Notes under the pieces: model-generated
What the model saw: only the letters and a program-made list of their open reading frames with translations
What the model was told of the DNA's origin: nothing
Database searches by the model: none
Made by a program: the position numbers and the translations under genes
In this document: piece by piece, positions 8,363 through 17,942 of the stretch
How positions within the stretch are numbered: the stretch's first letter is position 1
Layout: each line of letters begins with the position of its first letter
Assembly: GCA_900539855.1 (NCBI GenBank)
Contig: UQDO01000014.1
Coordinates: forward strand, 1-45,114
DNA from: an uncultured Oscillospiraceae bacterium
GTDB lineage: Bacteria; Bacillota; Clostridia; Oscillospirales; Acutalibacteraceae
Direction: 5' to 3'
Length of the DNA: 45,114 nucleotides

Positions 8363-8659
8363 TTATTGATCCTCAAAATCAAGGCAGACTCTCAGCTTTG
8401 TAAATGGTCTTACATATGTATCGGCTGCCTTTACATGCAGCGGATGCACCGAATAGCCTTTTAGCGCCGCCTCGTCGGTAAAGGATGTCTCAAGCATCAT
8501 ATCGGCGTTTGAGCTTTCCAGTCCGTTTATATGGACCTTTACAGACAAAAGACCGTCAATCTTTCCTGCCAGCCCTTCAAGCGCCTCTTTTGCGTTTTTC
8601 TTTACCGATGCTTTGTCGGCATCATCCTTTATCTGCCACAGAATGATATGCCTTACCAT
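8363..8659 (-). CDS. Dabb (stress-responsive A/B barrel) domain protein
   Basis: A 98-aa protein covering one Dabb domain. It shows the typical start VRHIILWQIKDDADK, the central SSNADMMLETSFTDEAALKGYSVHPLHVKAADTYVRPF, and a final beta strand. These dimeric alpha+beta barrels have no single known reaction. It starts 11 nt after glgA and ends at the shared terminator, so it is the last gene of the glycogen operon. Whether it has any role in glycogen metabolism is unknown. Confidence 0.9.
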   Translation of the reverse strand: MVRHIILWQIKDDADKASVKKNAKEALEGLAGKIDGLLSVKVHINGLESSNADMMLETSFTDEAALKGYSVHPLHVKAADTYVRPFTKLRVCLDFEDQ

Positions 8660-8670
8660 TGTTTTTCCCC

Positions 8671-10092
8671 TTACTGTCCCAATATTTCTTTATACAACTT
8701 AATATATGCGTTGGCTGATCTGCCCCAGCTGTTATCGCACTGCATGGCGCGGCGGACAAGTATCTGCCATCCCTCGCGGTTTCTGTATCCGGTCACCGCA
8801 CGTTCAACGGCATAAGCCATATCCGATGCGTTGTAGGACTGGAAGGTGAATCCGTTGCCCTCGCCATCGCCGCTGTCGGTCACGGTGTCCTTCAGTCCGC
8901 CGGTCTCTCTTACCACCGGTATCGCACCGTAGCGAAGCGCAATCATCTGTGACAGTCCGCACGGCTCGCTTTTTGACGGCATAAGGAATATATCGGCGCC
9001 TGCATAGACCTTGTGGGCATAGTCCGGTATAAATCCAAGCTTTAGCGCCACCCTGTCCGGATGAGACTGGGTCATTGCGTGGAAGAAGGTCTCAAACTCC
9101 CATTCGCCGCTGCCCAATATCACAAACTGCACATCATATGTCAGCATCTGTTCGAAAACGAATTTCACGAGATCAAAGCCCTTATGGGTCACGAGTCTGG
9201 AAACGATGCCTATAAGCGGCACATCGTCCCTGACCGGCAGGCCAGCCATTTTTTGCAGTTCTCTTTTATTCACCGCTTTACCGGAAAGATCGTCCGCACT
9301 GTAATTCTGCCATATATGATCGTCATTTTCCGGGTCATAGACAGAGGTGTCTATACCGTTTACGATTCCTGTCAGCTTGAATGCGCGGTCGCGTATTATC
9401 CGGTCAAGACCGTGTGCGTACCACGGATCCTTGATCTCGTCCGCATAGGTGGGGCTTACGGTCGTTACCCTGTCGGCACATTCAATGGCGCCCTTCATAA
9501 GATTGACACAGCCGTCATATTCCACAAGGTGCGCCGCGCCGGACGGCAGTCCGAGCACATCGCCTATCAGTTCGGTGCCGTATTTGCCCTGATACTGTAT
9601 GTTGTGTATCGTAAATACCGTTTTGATATTGCGGTACGGGTCGGCACCGCGGTACATTGAGTCAAGGAACACCGGCACCATGGCGGTCTGCCAGTCGTTG
9701 CAGTGTATTATGTCAGGCACGAACTCAATATAAGGTATTATTTCAAGCACCGCGCGTGAGAAAAACGCAAATCGCTCGGCGTCGTCATAGTATCCGTAAA
9801 GTCCGCCGCGTTTAAAATAATACTGGTTATCGAGCAGATAGTATATAACTCCGTCGTGCTTGGCTTCGAATATTCCGCAGTACTGCCTGCGCCACGACAC
9901 CGGCACGGTAATACTGGTTATAAACTGCATATTTGCCCTTAGTTCATCGCTGATACATTCATAAAGCGGCATTACTATCCGGCATCCTATAAGGCGCTTT
10001 CTGAGTGCCTTTGGCAGTGCGCCGGCAACATCGGCAAGTCCTCCCGACATGGCGTACGGATATGCTTCGCTTGTAGCGTAAAGTACCTTCAT
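8671..10092 (-). CDS. glgA: glycogen synthase GlgA (GT5)
   Basis: Starch/glycogen synthase of family GT5, 473 aa, extending alpha-1,4-glucan with ADP-glucose from GlgC. The N-terminal starch-synthase domain opens with KVLYATSEAYPYAMSGGLADVAGALP; the C-terminal GT1-like half has the conserved SEPCGLSQMIALRYGAIPVVRETGGLKDTV. In the N-terminal substrate loop the usual Lys of KTGGL is Met (MSGGL), a variant to check against related Clostridia. It is fourth in the operon glgB-glgC-glgD-glgA, 21 nt after glgD. Identity is secure. Confidence 0.97.
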   Translation of the reverse strand: MKVLYATSEAYPYAMSGGLADVAGALPKALRKRLIGCRIVMPLYECISDELRANMQFITSITVPVSWRRQYCGIFEAKHDGVIYYLLDNQYYFKRGGLYGYYDDAERFAFFSRAVLEIIPYIEFVPDIIHCNDWQTAMVPVFLDSMYRGADPYRNIKTVFTIHNIQYQGKYGTELIGDVLGLPSGAAHLVEYDGCVNLMKGAIECADRVTTVSPTYADEIKDPWYAHGLDRIIRDRAFKLTGIVNGIDTSVYDPENDDHIWQNYSADDLSGKAVNKRELQKMAGLPVRDDVPLIGIVSRLVTHKGFDLVKFVFEQMLTYDVQFVILGSGEWEFETFFHAMTQSHPDRVALKLGFIPDYAHKVYAGADIFLMPSKSEPCGLSQMIALRYGAIPVVRETGGLKDTVTDSGDGEGNGFTFQSYNASDMAYAVERAVTGYRNREGWQILVRRAMQCDNSWGRSANAYIKLYKEILGQ

Positions 10093-10113
10093 TTCGGTTT
10101 TTCCTTTCTTTTG

Positions 10114-11232
10114 TCAGACCTCGGCGTTCTTCCTTATATATATCGGGTATATTGCGGTTCCTTTTAAGGTCTTGCCGCTGCCCACCTTCACCCGTTTGTC
10201 AGCGGTCACATACTCAACATCGGTGTTGCTGCCTATATAGGAGTCCTGCATTATTATACTGTCTTTAACAACCGCACCGGCTCCTATTCTTACGCCTCTG
10301 AACAGCACGCTGTTTTTTACTGTGCCTTCGATCACGCAGCCGTCGGCTATTATACAGTTGGAAACAGAGCTGTCAAGTCCGTAAATAGTGGGCATGTCAT
10401 CGCGCGTCTTTGTGAAAACGGGACGCTCTTTGGCAAAAAGCTCTTTCCTTATATCAACGCCGTCCAGCACCTCTTTTGTTATGCGGACGTAGCTTTCAGG
10501 ACCGTCCATAACGGCAGCATAGGTCTTGACCTCATAGCCGCGCATGTCATAGGTCTTAAATGTCCTCTGGAATATGTTTCTCGCAAGGCTGGTCATGTTG
10601 TGCTCATGACCGTATTTTACTATGTCGATAAGCCTTTCGCGCGACATTATGGTAATGTCGAGACTGTAGAGGCAGTCCTCCTTGTCGGCTGACGCAAAAG
10701 ATATATCGGTGATCTTATCCCCGTCAAGCGTAAACGACATGACGTCGTGATGATTGCAGGGCATTTTTCCGCGCTTGTACGCTATCGTTATATCGGCTTT
10801 GCTGTCGATATGCTTTTCGATCATATCCGAAAGATCGAAATTTGAAATAACGTCGGAATCGCACAGCACAACATACTGCTCGGTTGAATTTTTAAGAAAA
10901 TCCATCGCCCCGAACAGACCGTCAAGGTGTCCTACATACACCCTTGCTTCGGTGTTTGAATAGGGCGGCAGGAAAAACAGTCCGCCCGATTTGCGGTCAA
11001 GATCCCACGCCTTGCCTGAACCGATATGGTCCATAAGCGACTGGTAATTGTTCTTGGTCACAACGCCGACCTTTGATATACCGGCGTTTACAAGGTTGGA
11101 AAGCGAAAAATCTATAAGACGGTATCTTCCGCAGAACGGCAGTGAGCCCATTGATCTTTTTTCGGTCATCTCCCCCATAAGCTCGTCATGCGCGTTTGGG
11201 AAAACGATGCCCATTATAGTATTCTTTCTCAC
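10114..11232 (-). CDS. glgD: GlgD, second ADP-glucose pyrophosphorylase subunit
   Basis: GlgD is the Firmicute partner of GlgC in heteromeric ADP-glucose pyrophosphorylase. In studied cases it has little or no activity itself and modulates GlgC. The 372-aa product has a nucleotidyltransferase fold (SLPFCGRYRLIDFSLSNLVNAGI, IGSGKAWDLDRKSGGLFFLPPY, VVLCDSDVISN). A left-handed beta-helix follows in the C-terminal third (DGCVIEGTVKNSVLFRGVRIGAGAVVKDSIIM). The catalytic G-rich loop of GlgC (GGQGSRL) is absent, as expected for GlgD. GTG at 11232 overlaps the glgC stop as GTGA. Confidence 0.96.
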   Translation of the reverse strand: MRKNTIMGIVFPNAHDELMGEMTEKRSMGSLPFCGRYRLIDFSLSNLVNAGISKVGVVTKNNYQSLMDHIGSGKAWDLDRKSGGLFFLPPYSNTEARVYVGHLDGLFGAMDFLKNSTEQYVVLCDSDVISNFDLSDMIEKHIDSKADITIAYKRGKMPCNHHDVMSFTLDGDKITDISFASADKEDCLYSLDITIMSRERLIDIVKYGHEHNMTSLARNIFQRTFKTYDMRGYEVKTYAAVMDGPESYVRITKEVLDGVDIRKELFAKERPVFTKTRDDMPTIYGLDSSVSNCIIADGCVIEGTVKNSVLFRGVRIGAGAVVKDSIIMQDSYIGSNTDVEYVTADKRVKVGSGKTLKGTAIYPIYIRKNAEV

Positions 11233-12446
11233 CTTTTCTCACCGTCCTTAACATCTTCTCTTATCATGACTCCGGCGCCCACTTCGGCTCCGGTGCCGAC
11301 CGAAAGTCCCGCGCCTATAACGGTAACGCCCCATTTTGTCAGGTCGTCAACGTCCTCGGGACGCTCGCCTATCGATGCATTCTCGCCGATAACGGCGTTT
11401 TCGGCTACTATCGCATACTGCACCGACGCGCCTTTTTTAATGACGGCGCCCGGCATTATAAGAGAGTCCTTTACTACTGCGCCCTCCTCGACAGTAACAT
11501 TGTCGAAAAGTATCGAAAAATCGACCGTGCCGTAAACGTTGCACCCTTCTGTTATGAGCGAATTCTGCACGGCAGCCGTATCGGCTATATACTGCGGCGG
11601 AGCAGACGGCGTGCGCGAATATATACGCCAGTTAGGATCTGAAAGATCAAGCTTCATCTTAGGATCAAGCAGGTCAAGATTGGCTTCCCACAGCGAATCT
11701 ATAGTTCCGACATCCTTCCAGTAATCAGAGAAGCGGTATACCACCATTTTTTCCTTTGCAGCAAGCATATTGGGTATTATATTCTTGCCGAAATCGTTTG
11801 ACGACGTGCGGTCAGCCTCGTCCTCTACAAGATATTTTCTCAGCTTATCCCATGAGAACACATATATTCCCATTGAGGCAAGATTGCTTTTCGGATGCTC
11901 GGGCTTTTCTTCGAATTCATATATCACGCCGTTTTCATCGGCGTTCATGATACCGAAGCGCGAAGCCTCCTCCATTGGCACCTCGATGACGGCGATCGTG
12001 CAGTCCGCTCCGCTGTCCTTGTGCTGCTCGATCATGTCGCTGTAATCCATTTTGTATATATGGTCGCCCGACAATATCAGCACATATTCAGGATCGTAGC
12101 GCTCAATAAACGGTATGTTCTGATATATTGCGTTTGCGGTTCCCTTGTACCAGTCGCCGCCCTTGTTGTTCTGATAAGGCGGAAGTATATGCACTCCGCC
12201 GTTTGACCTGTCAAGGTCCCACGGCTTGCCCGAACCTATATAATCATTCAGCTCAAGCGGCTGATACTGGGTAAGTACGCCCACCGTATCAATACCCGAA
12301 TTGGTGCAGTTGGATAACGGAAAATCAATAATACGGTATTTTCCCCCGTACGGTACCGCCGGCTTTGCTATGCGCTGGGTCAGAACACCGAGTCGGCTTC
12401 CCTGACCGCCTGCAAGCAGCATGGCGACACATTCTGTCTTTTTCAC
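11229..12446 (-). CDS. glgC: glucose-1-phosphate adenylyltransferase GlgC
   Basis: GlgC makes ADP-glucose from ATP and glucose-1-phosphate, the committed step of glycogen synthesis. The 405-aa product keeps the catalytic loop LLAGGQGSRLGVLT, AVPYGGKYRIIDFPLSNC, GTANAIYQN, LSGDHIYKMDY and the sugar-binding FEEKPEHPKSN. A C-terminal hexapeptide beta-helix (GAVIKKGASV, GENASIGE) is present. The start is GTG at 12446, overlapping the glgB stop as GTGA, with AAGGAG upstream. With GlgD it presumably forms the heterotetramer. Confidence 0.97.
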   Translation of the reverse strand: MKKTECVAMLLAGGQGSRLGVLTQRIAKPAVPYGGKYRIIDFPLSNCTNSGIDTVGVLTQYQPLELNDYIGSGKPWDLDRSNGGVHILPPYQNNKGGDWYKGTANAIYQNIPFIERYDPEYVLILSGDHIYKMDYSDMIEQHKDSGADCTIAVIEVPMEEASRFGIMNADENGVIYEFEEKPEHPKSNLASMGIYVFSWDKLRKYLVEDEADRTSSNDFGKNIIPNMLAAKEKMVVYRFSDYWKDVGTIDSLWEANLDLLDPKMKLDLSDPNWRIYSRTPSAPPQYIADTAAVQNSLITEGCNVYGTVDFSILFDNVTVEEGAVVKDSLIMPGAVIKKGASVQYAIVAENAVIGENASIGERPEDVDDLTKWGVTVIGAGLSVGTGAEVGAGVMIREDVKDGEKR

Positions 12447-14356
12447 TTTCCTTCACTCCTTGCTTTAATTTTCGGTATGTGCTTTACCGGTAATTTGCGT
12501 TTTAATTTCAAAAACAGTGCCGACAAAGGCGGCAATTTAAGCTCCAGTGACTGGTCGTATCCGTGCATCGGTACAAGCGCGGTTATATAATCACTTTCAT
12601 TATACGTTCCGCTGCCGCCGAATTTTTCATCATCGGTATTAAACAATACCGAATATATTCCGTGCTGCGGCGCGCCTATTCTGTACTTTTCACGCGCGAC
12701 CGGCACAAAATTGAATACACATATTATCTCATCGCCGTTTTTGTCGATACGTCTGAACGATATCACGCTCTGATCGCGGTCGTCGTTCGATATCCACGAG
12801 AAGCCCTCCCATGAATAGTCTATCTGCCAGAACTCAGGATTTTCAAGATAGAACCGGTTGAGCGTTTTGACAAAATACTGCATCTTCTTATGCTTATCGT
12901 ATTCAAGCAGCAGCCAGTCAAGCTCCTGTTCATAGTTCCACTCAATAAACTGGGCAAATTCCGAGCCCATGAACAGCAGCTTTTTGCCCGGATGCGCCGC
13001 CATAAATGCGTAGAACGCTCTGAGCCCGTCAAACTTCATACCGTAATCGCCCGGCATTTTGTTTATCATCGAGCATTTTCCATGCACGACCTCGTCATGC
13101 GACATAGGCAGGACGAAGTTTTCTGAAAAGGCATAGAAAAATGAAAATGTCAGCGAATCGTGATGGTATTTGCGGTTTATGGGATCGAGCGACATATACC
13201 TCAGCATATCGTTCATCCAGCCCATGTTCCACTTGAAGTTAAATCCAAGTCCCCCGGAAAAAACAGGCTTTGTGACCATCGGCCATGCGGTCGACTCCTC
13301 TGCTATCATCATGGTACCGGGGAATTTTGAAAACACCGTTTCGTTGAGTGTGTGAAAGAAATCCACCGCTTCAAGGTTCTCGTGTCCGCCGAATCTGTTG
13401 GGTATCCACTCCCCGTCCTTACGGTTATAATCAAGATAGAGCATGGATGCCACGGCATCCACCCTGATGCCGTCGACGTGGTACATCTCGTGCCAGAACA
13501 TGGCGTTGGAGACAAGGAAGCTTACGACCTCGCCCCGTCCGTAATCAAACACGCAGGTGCCCCATTCCTTATGTTCTCCCTTTTTCTCGTCGGCGTACTC
13601 ATAGCACGGACTGCCGTCAAATTTATAAAGACCTGATTCATCCTTCGGAAAATGTGCCGGCACCCAGTCAATGATAACTCCTATACCGGCTTCGTGCATG
13701 ATATCCACAAAGGACATAAAATCCTTCGGCGTGCCATAGCGCGAGGTCGGAGCATAATAGCCGGTGACCTGATAGCCCCACGATCCGTCAAACGGATGCT
13801 CCATAACGGGCATAAGCTCCACATGCGTGTAGCCCATTTCCTTTACATATTCCGACAGTTGACGTGCCAGCTCTTTGTAGTCAAGCAGGTTCCCGTCCTT
13901 ATACCGCCGCCAGGAGCCTATATGTACCTCGTAAATATTCACGGGGCTGCTGTAGATGTCGCCTGCTCTACGTTTTTCGAGCCATTCGCCGTCATGCCAG
14001 TCAAAGCCATCGATATCGTAGGTTTTGGATGCCGTTGCCGGCGCTGTTTCAAAATGATACGCATACGGGTCGCTTTTCAAAAAGCGATGCCCGTCCTTAG
14101 ATTTTATACTGTATTTATAGGCAGAATATTCCGGCAATTCATCGACAATAGCTTCAAAAATTCCGCCGCCTATATGCATCATATGATATTTTGTATGATC
14201 CCAGTCGCAAAAATCTCCCACAACGCTTATTTCTTCGGCACCAGGCGCCCACACCCTGAAAACCGTCTTTCCGTTTTCATTATGCGAACCCAAAAATCTA
14301 TAAGCATCGGCGCATGTTCCGTCTGCAAATTTTCTTATATCCGTTACACGATCCAT
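12443..14356 (-). CDS. glgB: 1,4-alpha-glucan branching enzyme GlgB (GH13)
   Basis: GlgB introduces alpha-1,6 branches into glycogen. The 637-aa protein has a CBM48 beta-sandwich (RVWAPGAEEISVVGDFCDWD) and then a GH13 barrel. Catalytic regions visible are GIRVDAVASM with the nucleophile Asp at about 299, MIAEES with the acid Glu at about 352, and PMSHDEVVHGK at about 411. A C-terminal beta domain follows. The ORF can open at GTG 14362, but ATG 14356 has AAGGAG at 8 nt and is preferred. A TTGAAA-17-TAAAAT promoter lies at 14387-14415. First gene of the glycogen operon. Confidence 0.96.
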   Translation of the reverse strand: MDRVTDIRKFADGTCADAYRFLGSHNENGKTVFRVWAPGAEEISVVGDFCDWDHTKYHMMHIGGGIFEAIVDELPEYSAYKYSIKSKDGHRFLKSDPYAYHFETAPATASKTYDIDGFDWHDGEWLEKRRAGDIYSSPVNIYEVHIGSWRRYKDGNLLDYKELARQLSEYVKEMGYTHVELMPVMEHPFDGSWGYQVTGYYAPTSRYGTPKDFMSFVDIMHEAGIGVIIDWVPAHFPKDESGLYKFDGSPCYEYADEKKGEHKEWGTCVFDYGRGEVVSFLVSNAMFWHEMYHVDGIRVDAVASMLYLDYNRKDGEWIPNRFGGHENLEAVDFFHTLNETVFSKFPGTMMIAEESTAWPMVTKPVFSGGLGFNFKWNMGWMNDMLRYMSLDPINRKYHHDSLTFSFFYAFSENFVLPMSHDEVVHGKCSMINKMPGDYGMKFDGLRAFYAFMAAHPGKKLLFMGSEFAQFIEWNYEQELDWLLLEYDKHKKMQYFVKTLNRFYLENPEFWQIDYSWEGFSWISNDDRDQSVISFRRIDKNGDEIICVFNFVPVAREKYRIGAPQHGIYSVLFNTDDEKFGGSGTYNESDYITALVPMHGYDQSLELKLPPLSALFLKLKRKLPVKHIPKIKARSEGK

Positions 14357-14386
14357 TTTCACGACTCCTTTTACTGGACTATTTAT

Positions 14387-14415
14387 ATTTTAACAGTCTT
14401 TTGTGCGTTTTTCAA
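14387..14415 (-). promoter_or_regulatory. promoter of the glycogen operon
   Basis: Minus strand: TTGAAA (14410-14415), 17-nt spacer, TAAAAT (14387-14392), about 30 nt before the glgB start. The sequence upstream (14416-14540) is very AT-rich. Confidence 0.7.
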
Positions 14416-14566
14416 CTACTATTTTAGTATATTTCCATTTGTGCGTGTAGTATTTTCTTTAAAAATTTGTTAAAAATATACAATTTTTTGCTAACCTATG
14501 CCAAAATGCGGCAAAATAAGTCTGTTTTTTCTGACTTTTGACGGTAAAATCAGTAAAAAAACGATA

Positions 14567-14607
14567 CAAAAAAGAACCGTCTGATCTTTAAAAGACCAGG
14601 CGGTTCT
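14567..14607 (-). terminator. intrinsic terminator of clpB
   Basis: On the minus strand, a ~16-bp stem with one mismatch (arms about 14573-14588 and 14592-14606) is followed by TTTTTTG. It lies 20 nt past the clpB stop and separates clpB from the glycogen operon. Confidence 0.85.
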
Positions 14608-14625
14608 GCCGTTAATTTCTTGTAT

Positions 14626-17238
14626 TTATTCCGTGACCGGCGACACGACATCGACGGTAAATCTGCCGTCTTTCCAATCGACTGTGACGGTCGATTCCGG
14701 TTCGATATCCTTTTCGATCATCATACGGGCAATAAGCGTCTCGATATTGGACTGTATGAATCTCTTTATAGGACGCGCACCGTACTGAGGATCAAACGAC
14801 TGCTCGATTATCTGATCGACAGCCTTCTCAGTTACCTTGATATGCACACGCTTTTCGGCAAGGCGGTCGGATATCTCGGCAACCTTGAGCTGCACTATGC
14901 CGCGGATGTTATCCTTGGTCAGCGGACGGTAGAAGATTATCTCGTCAAGTCGGTTCAGAAATTCCGGACGGAAGCTGCGCTTCAGCAGCTCGTGCACCTT
15001 TGCCCTTGCGTCGGCACTTATGTCGCCGTCGGGCGTGATGCCGTCAAGTATTATATCCGAACCGAGGTTTGAGGTAAGGATTATTATGGTGTTTTTGAAA
15101 TCGACCGTTTTGCCGTGACTGTCGGTTATTCTGCCGTCGTCAAGCACCTGAAGCAGAATGTTAAACACATCCGGATGCGCTTTTTCGATCTCATCGAAAA
15201 GCACGACCGAATACGGCTTGCGGCGCACAGCCTCGGTGAGCTGACCGCCCTCGTCATAGCCGACATATCCCGGAGGCGCTCCAATAAGACGTGAGACCGA
15301 GTATTTTTCCATATATTCGCTCATATCGATACGGATAAGATTTTTCTCATCGTCAAAAAGCGAGGCGGTAAGAGCCTTTGCAAGCTCGGTCTTGCCGACG
15401 CCGGTCGGTCCTAAGAACAAAAACGAACCTACAGGACGTTTTGGATCCTTGATACCGGCACGCGAACGCAGTATTGCGTCGCTGACCTTACGGACAGCCT
15501 CATCCTGACCTATTACACGCTCATGAAGGGTTGTTTCGAGGTTCAGAAGCTTATCCCTTTCGCTTTCGACAAGCTTTGATACCGGAATACCGGTCCAGCG
15601 TGAAACTATTTTTGCTATTTCGTCGTCGGTCACACGGTCACGCAGCAGCGTGTTGTCGCTCTGCTCGGACAGTGCCTCCTGCTTTTCAAGCTCCTTCTGA
15701 AGCTCCGGTAATTTGCCGTACTGCAGTTCCGCTGCCTTTGCAAGGTCGTACTGTTCCTTTGCGCGTTCGATATCGCGGTTTACGTCCTCGATCTTCGAAC
15801 GTATCTTCTGCACCTTTTCAATGTCCTGCTTTTCGTTGTCGAGCTTTGCCTTCATGGCGTTGAACTCATCACGCAGCTTTGCAAGCTCCGCCTTTATTTC
15901 GTCGCGGTGCTCGACAGTCAGCTTGTCGGTCTCCTTTGAAAGAGCCTGCTCCTCGATCTCAAGCTGCATTATCTTATGCGATATCTCATCCATCTCGGTC
16001 GGCATTGAATACATTTCGGTCTTTATAAGTGCACACGCCTCATCAATAAGGTCGATGGCTTTGTCAGGAAGGAAACGATCCTCTATATACCGGTCGGAAA
16101 GCGTTGCTGCGGCAATTATGGCTTTATCCATAATCTTAACGCCGTGATAAACCTCGTAGCGCTCCTTGAGACCTCTCAATATCGCAATGGTGTCCTCAAC
16201 ACTCGGTTCTTCGACCATTACCGGCTGGAAACGCCTTTCAAGCGCGGCGTCCTTTTCGATATACTGGCGGTATTCGTTGAGCGTGGTGGCACCGATACAG
16301 TGCAGCTCGCCCCTTGCAAGCATAGGCTTCAGTATGTTTCCGGCATCAAGCGCACCGTCGGTCTTGCCTGCTCCGACTATCGTGTGCAGCTCATCAATAA
16401 ACAGAATGATACGGCCTTCAGCCGATTTGACCTCATTCAGCACGGCTTTGAGACGTTCCTCAAATTCTCCTCTGAATTTTGCGCCTGCTATGAGCGCACC
16501 GAGGTCAAGCGAAAAAATCGTTCTGTTTTTAAGGTTATCCGGCACATCGCCGCTGACTATACGCAAAGCAAGCCCCTCGGCTATTGCCGTTTTGCCCACG
16601 CCCGGCTCACCTATGAGGCACGGGTTGTTTTTGGTCTTGCGCGACAGTATCCTGATAACGTTCCTTATTTCCTCGTCCCTGCCTATAACAGGGTCGAGCT
16701 TGCGCTCCCTTGCCCTTTCGGTAAGGTCGGTGCCGTATTTTTTAAGGACATCATAGGTTCCTTCCGGGTTATCCGTTTTTACAGTCTGATTGCCTCTTAT
16801 CTTTTTAAGCGCTTCAAGCACCTTAGCCGAGGTGACACCCTGCTCGGACAGCATACGCTTTACGGCATCGTCCGGGTGCTCCAGAATGCCGAGCAGCAGA
16901 TGCTCGACCGATATATAATCGTCCTTCATCTTGCCGGCAAGCTGCTCCGCCTCGTTAAGTGCTTTGTTGAGTTGACCTGAAATGTATATGTTGGAAGCAT
17001 CGTATCCGCTGCCGCTCACCTTCGGGAATGCGGCGACCGCTCTTTCTGCGGCATTGCAGAGCTCTCTCGGCGATGCTCCTATATTCTTTATTATCTCGCT
17101 GCACAGCCCGTCCTCTTTGGAGAGAAGCGCGGCTAAAAGGTGTTCCTCCTCTATGCTGTTGTTGCCGTTATCGGCAGCCATGGTCTGGGCACCCTGCAAT
17201 GCCTCGACCGATTTTTGTGTGAATTTTTCTATATTCAT
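14626..17238 (-). CDS. clpB: ATP-dependent disaggregase ClpB
   Basis: Hsp100 chaperone that pulls proteins out of aggregates with DnaK. It is 870 aa, full length. Domains in order: N-terminal Clp repeats (1 to about 150), AAA1 with Walker A GEPGVGKT at about 205 and ILFIDELHT, and the coiled-coil middle domain (about 405-535, rich in E/K/L), which separates ClpB from ClpC/ClpA. AAA2 follows with GPTGVGKT at about 608 and SVVLFDEIEKAHPD, then the D2-small domain (GARPIKRFIQ). No ClpP-binding loop is seen. It lies 19 nt after a possible ribbon-helix-helix gene and shares its promoter; no CIRCE element was seen upstream. Confidence 0.98.
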   Translation of the reverse strand: MNIEKFTQKSVEALQGAQTMAADNGNNSIEEEHLLAALLSKEDGLCSEIIKNIGASPRELCNAAERAVAAFPKVSGSGYDASNIYISGQLNKALNEAEQLAGKMKDDYISVEHLLLGILEHPDDAVKRMLSEQGVTSAKVLEALKKIRGNQTVKTDNPEGTYDVLKKYGTDLTERARERKLDPVIGRDEEIRNVIRILSRKTKNNPCLIGEPGVGKTAIAEGLALRIVSGDVPDNLKNRTIFSLDLGALIAGAKFRGEFEERLKAVLNEVKSAEGRIILFIDELHTIVGAGKTDGALDAGNILKPMLARGELHCIGATTLNEYRQYIEKDAALERRFQPVMVEEPSVEDTIAILRGLKERYEVYHGVKIMDKAIIAAATLSDRYIEDRFLPDKAIDLIDEACALIKTEMYSMPTEMDEISHKIMQLEIEEQALSKETDKLTVEHRDEIKAELAKLRDEFNAMKAKLDNEKQDIEKVQKIRSKIEDVNRDIERAKEQYDLAKAAELQYGKLPELQKELEKQEALSEQSDNTLLRDRVTDDEIAKIVSRWTGIPVSKLVESERDKLLNLETTLHERVIGQDEAVRKVSDAILRSRAGIKDPKRPVGSFLFLGPTGVGKTELAKALTASLFDDEKNLIRIDMSEYMEKYSVSRLIGAPPGYVGYDEGGQLTEAVRRKPYSVVLFDEIEKAHPDVFNILLQVLDDGRITDSHGKTVDFKNTIIILTSNLGSDIILDGITPDGDISADARAKVHELLKRSFRPEFLNRLDEIIFYRPLTKDNIRGIVQLKVAEISDRLAEKRVHIKVTEKAVDQIIEQSFDPQYGARPIKRFIQSNIETLIARMMIEKDIEPESTVTVDWKDGRFTVDVVSPVTE

Positions 17239-17257
17239 AAACAGTACTCCTTTCCTG

Positions 17258-17908
17258 TCAGACGATCTCGCTGTTTTGTTTTAAGTAATTGATATACGCA
17301 TGGCGTATTTCATCGGTACCGCCCCCTTTGCTGCTGAAATAATACTTCATGGAACGGTCAAAAAGAGATATATAAGAGGCTATAAGCGTTCCTGCCGAAG
17401 CGTCCAACGCCTTGCCGGTAAAATAAGGACTAATGCGGTGCATGATAGGTCTTACAAACACTCCGTTTTCATATGTTTCCCCGCCCTTAAAGCCGCATTT
17501 TGCCTCTGTATCAGCCCAGAATCGGTAAAACATAAGCAGTGCCGACATAAGCTCCGGATTGGTCGTTCTGGTAGACACCTTTATAACTCCCTGCTCGTCC
17601 CCCGGTTCACGGTAAAGCTCGACGGTGTACCTCACGGTCGGATTATACTTATATGCAAGCGCCGAACGTATCGACATGATCGACGGCGTGGGCGGCGCAA
17701 GCTCACTGAATGTGTCGTCGGAATAAAGACAGCGTGCAAGCTCCTCAAAAATACTGCTTATACGTTTTTCGGGGGTCGTCAGTGAAACATATTCCGCAAG
17801 TATCTGATTTATCATATTGGAACGGTTGGTATTCTGCATATACGCCAGCTTATCGATCTTTGATATAACGTCATCTGCAAGCACCACCGAATACGCGCTC
17901 TTTTTCAT
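17258..17908 (-). CDS. unknown protein with RHH-like N-terminus, cotranscribed with clpB
   Basis: Not a recognised family. 216 aa. The first ~45 residues (KKSAYSVVLADDVISKIDKL, then NTNRSNMINQILAEYVS) fit a ribbon-helix-helix DNA-binding fold: a short strand then two helices with a basic RSN turn. The remainder is a soluble alpha+beta region of unknown role. The open frame extends to a TTG at 17971, but that TTG is the first base triplet of a TTGACA -35 box. The -10 is inside the frame too, so that start is impossible. ATG 17908, with AGAGG 8 nt upstream and a ~28-nt leader, is the real start. It ends 19 nt before clpB. It might control its own operon; that is inference. Confidence 0.82.
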   Translation of the reverse strand: MKKSAYSVVLADDVISKIDKLAYMQNTNRSNMINQILAEYVSLTTPEKRISSIFEELARCLYSDDTFSELAPPTPSIMSIRSALAYKYNPTVRYTVELYREPGDEQGVIKVSTRTTNPELMSALLMFYRFWADTEAKCGFKGGETYENGVFVRPIMHRISPYFTGKALDASAGTLIASYISLFDRSMKYYFSSKGGGTDEIRHAYINYLKQNSEIV

Positions 17909-17942
17909 GCCTTTTGCCTCTTTTGCTATCATCTTTAAATAA

